This document shows, one piece after another, positions 59,263-64,000 of a DNA stretch of 64,000 nucleotides. Made by a program: the position numbers and the translations under genes. Within the stretch, counting starts at the first letter, position 1, and every line of letters starts with the position of its first letter. This DNA is from Paracholeplasma manati (GTDB taxonomy: Bacteria > Bacillota_I > Bacilli_A > Acholeplasmatales > UBA5453), in contig NZ_JAOVQM010000001.1 in NCBI RefSeq assembly GCF_025742995.1, positions 397,963 to 461,962 of the forward strand. The letters run 5' to 3'. The notes under the pieces were generated by a model. That model had not been told where the DNA came from. It saw only the letters and a program-made list of their open reading frames with translations, and searched no databases.

Positions 59263-61110
59263 ATGTTAGACGTCATCGTCGTTGGTGGCGGACACGCCGG
59301 AATCGAAGCAGCGCTCGCTGCTGCGAGAATGGGCATGCAAACCATGCTCGTTACAGGTAAACTGGATCGTGTTGGCACCATGAGTTGTAACCCTTCCATT
59401 GGGGGTCCAGCCAAAGGTATTGTTGTTCGAGAAATCGACGCTCTGGGCGGACAAATGGGCAGAAGTGCCGATAAAGGACAAATCCAAATGAAGATGCTGA
59501 ACCTTTCTAAAGGTCCGGCTGTTTGGGCTTTAAGGGCACAAATTGACAAGTTAGAATATCCAAAAATCATGTTAGAGGTGCTCAAAAACACCGCTAATTT
59601 AACCTTATTAGAAGCTTTGGTCGATGGCCTACATGTCGAAGACGGGGTTGCGAAAGGGGTTATTTTAGAGAGTGGCGATATTGTTGAATCCAAGACAGTC
59701 ATCATCACTACTGGAACCTATTTACATAGCCGTATCCTCATCGGACATCAAACGAAAGACAGTGGACCAGACAATCAACCGACCACCCATGGCATCAGTG
59801 CTCAATTGGCTAAACTCGGTTTTGAAATTGTCAGGTTAAAAACAGGGACACCACCCCGCATTTTAAAGGAGTCCATTCACTATGAAAAGACGACCCCACA
59901 ATACGCCGATGATAAGTTTCAAACCTTCTCATATGACCCTGAAATTACATCCATGGGACACCAAGAACCTTGTTACTTAACCCATACCAATTTAATTACC
60001 CACGGTATCATCAATATGCACTTGGGTGACTCTGCGATGTATGGGGGAATCGTCGAAGGTGTCGGCCCTAGATACTGCCCATCGATTGAAGATAAAGTGG
60101 TTCGCTTCAACGATAAGGAAAGACACCAAATATTCTTAGAGCCTGAAAGCATGAGTTTGAATGAAATCTATGTCCAAGGGCTATCTTCATCGATGCCAAG
60201 AGACGTTCAAGAACGTATTGTGCACTCCATAAAAGGGCTTGAAGACGCGGTTATCGTTAAATATGCATATGCGATAGAATATGACGCTATCAACCCAACA
60301 CAACTCTATCAATCACTAGAAACACGTCTTGTGAAGAATTTATTCTGTGCGGGACAAATCAATGGGACTAGCGGTTATGAAGAAGCAGCGGGACAGGGCT
60401 TAATGGCGGGCATAAACGCAGTTTTAAAGATTCGCGGCGAAGCCCCATTCATCCTCAAACGTAACGAAGCCTATATTGGCGTTTTAATTGACGATTTAAT
60501 TACCAAAGGCACCAAAGAACCGTACCGATTATTGACCTCTCGTGCGGAACATCGATTGTTGTTAAGACACGATAACGCAGACTTAAGACTACGTGAATAT
60601 GGACATCAAATTGGTCTTGTTGATGAACAACGTTATCAACGCTTCTTAGCCAAAAAACGCGACATCACTTCATTGACTGAAGAGATTAAAACTGTCTATA
60701 TCATGCCTACGGAACAAAACAATCAAATCATCCGTTCTACAGGTTCGGCCAAGATATCCGATCGCACGTCATTATATGAACTACTCAAACGACCTGAAAT
60801 TAGATATAATATAATTAATGAATTTTATCCAAACAATTACAGTGAAGCTGTACTTGAACAAGTCGAAATTCAGGTGAAGTACGCAGGCTACATTGACAAA
60901 GCGTATAAAGAAGCAGAAAAAATGGTTCGTGTCGACGAAAAACCAATACCAGACGACATCAACTATGATCTGATTAAAAACCTTGCGAATGAAGCCAGAG
61001 TCAAATTGAAAAAAATCAGACCAACCACGCTTGGACAAGCCTCTCGTATCAGTGGGGTTAATCCAGCCGATATATCGATCTTATTGGTCTACTTAGAATC
61101 CTTGAGGTAA
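59263..61110 (+). CDS. mnmG: tRNA uridine-5-carboxymethylaminomethyl modification enzyme MnmG
   Basis: 615-residue FAD enzyme that works with MnmE on U34 of several tRNAs. The FAD fold [19 protein letters not shown] opens the protein, [21 protein letters not shown] is a signature, and [19 protein letters not shown] closes the FAD site; the C-terminal helical domain is present. I chose ATG 59263 with GGAAGTGAT upstream. It starts the mnmG-rsmG-parA-parB run typical of the oriC region in Firmicutes. MnmE lies outside the window. Confidence 0.96.
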   Translation: MLDVIVVGGGHAGIEAALAAARMGMQTMLVTGKLDRVGTMSCNPSIGGPAKGIVVREIDALGGQMGRSADKGQIQMKMLNLSKGPAVWALRAQIDKLEYPKIMLEVLKNTANLTLLEALVDGLHVEDGVAKGVILESGDIVESKTVIITTGTYLHSRILIGHQTKDSGPDNQPTTHGISAQLAKLGFEIVRLKTGTPPRILKESIHYEKTTPQYADDKFQTFSYDPEITSMGHQEPCYLTHTNLITHGIINMHLGDSAMYGGIVEGVGPRYCPSIEDKVVRFNDKERHQIFLEPESMSLNEIYVQGLSSSMPRDVQERIVHSIKGLEDAVIVKYAYAIEYDAINPTQLYQSLETRLVKNLFCAGQINGTSGYEEAAGQGLMAGINAVLKIRGEAPFILKRNEAYIGVLIDDLITKGTKEPYRLLTSRAEHRLLLRHDNADLRLREYGHQIGLVDEQRYQRFLAKKRDITSLTEEIKTVYIMPTEQNNQIIRSTGSAKISDRTSLYELLKRPEIRYNIINEFYPNNYSEAVLEQVEIQVKYAGYIDKAYKEAEKMVRVDEKPIPDDINYDLIKNLANEARVKLKKIRPTTLGQASRISGVNPADISILLVYLESLR

Positions 61111-61111
61111 C

Positions 61112-61798
61112 ATGGACATATTTCAACCCCTAGGTCTCCAATTGAGCGAGACCCAACAAGCAAAATTACATCGATACTTTGAGGTTTTGGTCAAGGAAAA
61201 TGAAGTGATGAATTTAACCGCAATCACGGACCTTGAAGGGGTTTATTATAAACACTTTTATGATTCCCTAACACTGACTAAAGCAATCGATCTATCATCT
61301 GTTCAAACACTGTTAGATATTGGCTCAGGTGCGGGATTCCCGGGCATTGTATTAAAGATTGTTTTCCCCCATTTGAAACTAACCATCGTGGATTCATTAA
61401 ACAAACGAATTCTTTTCCTAGGGCGTTTAGTTAAAGCCCTTGAATTAGACGGGATTGAACTGGTCTGTGACCGTGCTGAAACCTACGCCAAAACCAAACG
61501 GAATTATTTTGATTTGGTTACCGCGCGAGCAGTCGCACCCATCGATATTTTAGATGAATTGGCATTACCGATGGTCAAAGTCGGCGGATATCTCATCGCC
61601 ATGAAAGCTCAAAATTTCCAAGTGGAATTAGAACGCGCAAACAAAGGCATTCATATTTTGGGTGGACAAGTAGAATCCATCATATCATTAGAATTACCCA
61701 ACCAATTGGGTGAAAGACATTTACTTAAAATAAAGAAGGTCAAAGAAAATAACCAATATCCTAGACCGTATAAAGACATTAAAAATAAACCACTCTAA
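61112..61798 (+). CDS. rsmG: 16S rRNA (guanine527-N7)-methyltransferase
   Basis: 228 residues. The SAM site is TLLDIGSGAGFPGIVLKI (near residue 66), and LTAITDLEGVYYKHFYDSL and VTARAVAPIDILDELALPMVK are typical of RsmG/GidB. It follows mnmG after one base and precedes parA, the usual order. Loss of this enzyme in other bacteria gives low streptomycin resistance (known). Confidence 0.95.
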   Translation: MDIFQPLGLQLSETQQAKLHRYFEVLVKENEVMNLTAITDLEGVYYKHFYDSLTLTKAIDLSSVQTLLDIGSGAGFPGIVLKIVFPHLKLTIVDSLNKRILFLGRLVKALELDGIELVCDRAETYAKTKRNYFDLVTARAVAPIDILDELALPMVKVGGYLIAMKAQNFQVELERANKGIHILGGQVESIISLELPNQLGERHLLKIKKVKENNQYPRPYKDIKNKPL

Positions 61799-61807
61799 GG
61801 AGCACAC

Positions 61808-62599
61808 ATGGGAAAAGTCATCTCGATTGCCAATCAAAAAGGCGGCGTCGGAAAAACAACTACATCTGTTAACCTCGCAGCTTCATTGGCATATTACGGG
61901 AAACGTGTACTGCTTATTGATTTTGATGCACAAGGTTCTGCAACCACCAGCTTAGGTATCAACCGAAGCCAATTAAAAGGTAATTTATACGATACATTGA
62001 TGGGGGAAAAAACCATTGATCAAGTTGCCTTAACCATTTCTGTATTGGATAAATATCCATTGGATGTCGTACCAGCTACCATCGATTTGGCCGGTATTGA
62101 TATGAAACTGATTAAATTTGATGATCATGAATACATCCTAGACCGACAACTTAGAAAGGTCAAAGATAGATATGATTATGTATTGATTGATTGTGCACCA
62201 GCCCTTGGTATTTCAACCTTGAATGCACTCTATGCATCCGACTCAGTTTTGATTCCAATCCAATGTCAATTCTTAGCGATTGACGGATTAACACAATTGC
62301 TCAATACCGTTAGGGTTGTTCAAAAAAACCTAAAGGTCAATCATCGTGAACTGACCATTGAAGGTGTCTTATTAACCATGTTAGATAAGCGCACCAAAGC
62401 CGGTTGGGCGATTGTTAATGAAGTAAAAGAATATTTTCAAGAAGGGGTATTTAAAACGTTCATCACCAGTAATGTAGCTGCTCAAGTCGCACCGACCTAT
62501 GGGGTTCCTATTTTAACGTACGCGCCGAAATCCAGCGCAGCTACTTTATATAAATCATTGGCAAAGGAGTTAATCGAGAATAATGAAAACAAACACTAA
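61808..62599 (+). CDS. parA: Chromosome partitioning ATPase ParA/Soj
   Basis: 263 residues. The deviant Walker A is QKGGVGKTTTSVNLAASLAY at the N-terminus, Walker A' is LIDFDAQGSATTSLG and Walker B is YVLIDCAPALGI. Chromosomal ParA (Soj) acts on the nucleoid and on DnaA with ParB. AAGGAG precedes the ATG. It overlaps parB by 17 bases, and both belong to the oriC-near cluster. Confidence 0.95.
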   Translation: MGKVISIANQKGGVGKTTTSVNLAASLAYYGKRVLLIDFDAQGSATTSLGINRSQLKGNLYDTLMGEKTIDQVALTISVLDKYPLDVVPATIDLAGIDMKLIKFDDHEYILDRQLRKVKDRYDYVLIDCAPALGISTLNALYASDSVLIPIQCQFLAIDGLTQLLNTVRVVQKNLKVNHRELTIEGVLLTMLDKRTKAGWAIVNEVKEYFQEGVFKTFITSNVAAQVAPTYGVPILTYAPKSSAATLYKSLAKELIENNENKH

Positions 62600-63419
62600 G
62601 GTTTTAGGCAGAGGTTTAAGAGATTTATTGGTAGAAAATACCATCGATGAAATCCAAGAAGGGGAAAGAATTGTTGAAATCCCATTAACAGAAATCACCC
62701 CAAATCCATTCCAACCAAGACGTATTTTCGACCCAGAAAAAATCAATGATTTGGCAGCGTCCATCAGTGAACATGGTATCTTCCAACCCATCATCGTTAA
62801 ACAAGTCAAAGATGGGTATATGATTGTATCCGGTGAACGTCGTTTTAGAGCGGCTAAACAAGTCGGACTTAAAACCATCCCGTCCATCATTCGTTCCTAT
62901 GATCCAGCAAAGGTTGCTGAAATCTCGTTGGTTGAAAACTTACAACGTGAAAACCTAAGCCCAATTGAAGAAGCTGAAGCATACGCCAACATCATGCGTT
63001 CTATGGAAATCACACAAAAAACATTGGCTGACCGCATTGGGAAATCCAGAAGTTATGTGACCAATATCATCGGGCTATTAAATTTACCAGATGAAGTACA
63101 AGCCATGTTACTCAACAACGACATCTCTATGGCACATGCGCGTGTATTATCTAAGTTAGACGATCCACTACGCATCAAAACATTGGCGAAGAAAATTGTG
63201 AACGAACAATTGTCTGTACGTCAAATTGAAGTGCTTGCTGAAAAAGAAGAAAAAACCAACAAACAAAAACGCGAACCCAAACCAAAGACATTTGTCGTTT
63301 ACGAACAAAGTTTAAATCAAAAGTTAGGTTTAAAGACCGTCGTTACCGCGAATAAGCTCACCATCAAAGTGAAGTCTGAAGAAGAACTCAAGGCATTGGT
63401 TGAAAAACTCCTCAAATGA
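62583..63419 (+). CDS. parB: Chromosome partitioning protein ParB/Spo0J
   Basis: 278-residue CTP-dependent clamp that loads at parS. The ParB N-domain reads PLTEITPNPFQPRR ... GIFQPIIVK ... IVSGERRFRAAKQVGL (CTP box), then VENLQRENLSPIEEA, and the HTH that reads parS is TQKTLADRIGKSRSYVTNIIGLLNLP. The C-terminal dimer domain is lysine-rich. GGAG precedes the ATG inside parA. It ends in TGA, one of the clearest proofs that TGA is a stop here. Confidence 0.95.
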   Translation: MKTNTKVLGRGLRDLLVENTIDEIQEGERIVEIPLTEITPNPFQPRRIFDPEKINDLAASISEHGIFQPIIVKQVKDGYMIVSGERRFRAAKQVGLKTIPSIIRSYDPAKVAEISLVENLQRENLSPIEEAEAYANIMRSMEITQKTLADRIGKSRSYVTNIIGLLNLPDEVQAMLLNNDISMAHARVLSKLDDPLRIKTLAKKIVNEQLSVRQIEVLAEKEEKTNKQKREPKPKTFVVYEQSLNQKLGLKTVVTANKLTIKVKSEEELKALVEKLLK

Positions 63420-63592
63420 TGACCTATGAAGTCGGTATGATCATTCATACCAAAAAGCCTCACGTATGCGGGAGTAACGCGTGGACGGTTATACGCACAG
63501 GCGCGGACATCAAAATAAAGTGTAACGGGTGTGCGCGCGAAGTTATGATACCTAAATTTGATTTGGATAAGAAAATAAAAGCCCAAAAATAG
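63419..63592 (+). CDS. DUF951 family small zinc-binding-like protein
   Basis: 57 residues. It matches DUF951, often found beside parB/noc in Firmicutes: VGMIIHTKKPHVCGSNAWTV, then RTGADIKIKCNGCAREVMIP, with three cysteines that may bind zinc, followed by a basic tail. The function is unknown. The ATG overlaps the last base of the parB stop; an ATG three bases earlier is also possible. A terminator follows at 63618. Confidence 0.85.
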   Translation: MTYEVGMIIHTKKPHVCGSNAWTVIRTGADIKIKCNGCAREVMIPKFDLDKKIKAQK

Positions 63593-63617
63593 CGCTAAAA
63601 CAAGAAATCAGAAAAAA

Positions 63618-63643
63618 TGTAACAATAGGTGTTGCATTTTTTT
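63618..63643 (+). terminator. Intrinsic terminator of the parB operon
   Basis: TGTAACA / TGTTGCA stem with one G-U, ATAGG loop and T-run. The descending arm overlaps the -35 of the tRNA promoter. Confidence 0.7.
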
Positions 63644-63660
63644 ATTGGTTAGGTTAGAAT
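63632..63660 (+). promoter_or_regulatory. Predicted promoter of tRNA-Tyr
   Basis: TTGCAT, 17-base spacer, TAGAAT, 20 bases before the tRNA. Confidence 0.6.
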
Positions 63661-63680
63661 AAAAAAGCACACGGCAAACC

Positions 63681-63765
63681 GGAGGGGTAGCGAAGAGGCT
63701 AAACGCGGCAGACTGTAAATCTGCTCCCTAAGGGTTCGGCGGTTCGAAACCGTCCCCCTCCACCA
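63681..63765 (+). tRNA. tRNA-Tyr (GTA)
   Basis: 85 nt with encoded CCA. The acceptor stem is GGAGGGG / CCCCTCC with an A discriminator. The anticodon stem-loop is GCAGA-CTGTAAA-TCTGC (anticodon GTA). The long variable arm has CCC/GGG, as expected for class II tRNA-Tyr. The T arm is GGCGG-TTCGAAA-CCGTC. Confidence 0.97.
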
Positions 63766-63812
63766 CTTTTTAACAGCTTAAAGATAAGGGTTAAAAAAAG
63801 TCATACAAATAC

Positions 63813-63841
63813 TTGACAACCCTATTTTAGAGTGTTAAAAT
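63813..63841 (+). promoter_or_regulatory. rRNA operon promoter
   Basis: TTGACA, 17-base spacer, TAAAAT. The start near 63848 leads into about 136 nt of leader with TTGAAAACTGAAT, a common rRNA-leader element, and then 16S. Confidence 0.8.
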
Positions 63842-63983
63842 GAATAAGCACGAAATCCGTGTGAGATAAAATTGGTCTTTGAAAACTGAATGATGATGAG
63901 TGTATAAAGAATAAAACAAAAAGCAATTCTAATGAAAGCTTAGAATAAAAAAAGATAAGAGCTAATTCTTACAATTCAAATAT

Positions 63984-64000
63984 AATTTGGAGAGTTTGAT
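63984..64000 (+). rRNA. 16S rRNA, first 17 bases only
   Basis: The window ends in TTTGGAGAGTTTGAT, the universal 5' end of bacterial 16S rRNA. The start is placed by analogy to the E. coli numbering and the gene continues beyond the window. Confidence 0.9.

Noticed and set aside
1..64000. Use of TGA as Trp (Mycoplasma code)
   Set aside because: parB, tdk, rnfE, apbE and others end in TGA at the expected family length, and tryptophans at conserved places are TGG.
1..64000. CRISPR array, insertion sequence or prophage
   Set aside because: No regularly spaced repeats, transposase, integrase or phage structural genes were seen. The only tandem repeat is the 46-bp duplication at 6647.

Overview
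The window looks like chromosomal DNA of a wall-less, low-GC Firmicute relative, most likely an Acholeplasma-type Mollicute (inference). The coding regions are AT-rich with strong AGGAGG-type ribosome binding sites. Intrinsic terminators are dense and -10 boxes are mostly TATAAT. TGA is used as a real stop codon (parB, rnfE, tdk, apbE), which excludes the Mycoplasma/Spiroplasma code in which TGA means Trp. Carotenoid genes, many lipoproteins and small membrane proteins, and no visible peptidoglycan genes fit Acholeplasmataceae, but one window cannot prove the taxon. The right end (mnmG-rsmG-parA-parB, then tRNA-Tyr and the start of 16S rRNA) is an order usually found near oriC.

Layout. 0-2 kb: amino-acid ABC importer (minus strand, ATPase cut by the edge). 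2-9.7 kb: J1-crystallin-like ADP-ribosylglycohydrolase homologue, a short structured transcript, a DUF2130 protein, a divergent regulator/secreted-peptide pair at 4.6-6.1 kb, small membrane proteins, an inositol-monophosphatase-family enzyme and a DUF2828/vWA protein with a folded leader. 9.7-17.7 kb: a broken HTH gene, Ldh2-family dehydrogenase, galE, VanZ-like, PrsW-like and other membrane proteins, and a ferredoxin/flavodoxin-NADP reductase. 18-21 kb: pyruvate formate-lyase and its activase. 21-27.5 kb: a PadR operon, then a secreted cohesin-dockerin-oligopeptide-binding protein with a cohesin-like lipoprotein. 27.7-29 kb: MqsR-like/Panacea toxin-antitoxin. 29-38.4 kb: one-carbon and purine genes (fhs, folD, purB, glyA), flavodoxin, a guanine riboswitch with pbuG, ppa, yebC, pyrR.

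38.4-46.9 kb: an Rnf electron-transport cluster with two double-length RnfG proteins, a small Cys-rich membrane protein and an RnfB lacking its ferredoxin domains. It is followed by apbE, a NusG-II protein and a Gx transporter. 47-50 kb: multidomain secreted nuclease and rpmE. 50-55 kb: tocopherol-cyclase-like protein, carotenoid desaturase and synthase, and two membrane kinases of the phytol-kinase (VTE5) and phytyl-phosphate-kinase (VTE6/DUF92) types. 55-64 kb: tdk, tadA, SRP RNA, transketolase, mnmG-rsmG-parA-parB, a DUF951 protein, tRNA-Tyr and the rRNA promoter.

How the parts connect (inference). PFL makes formate that Fhs and FolD can place on tetrahydrofolate for purine synthesis, with GlyA supplying the other one-carbon input. 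Flavodoxin, the NADP reductase, PFL activase and Rnf form a low-potential electron economy. ApbE supplies the covalent FMN for RnfG and RnfD. The best candidates for undescribed systems are the RRNPP-like regulator/peptide pair, the cohesin-dockerin-peptide-binding protein, the isoprenoid-alcohol kinase/carotenoid cluster and the reshaped Rnf complex.
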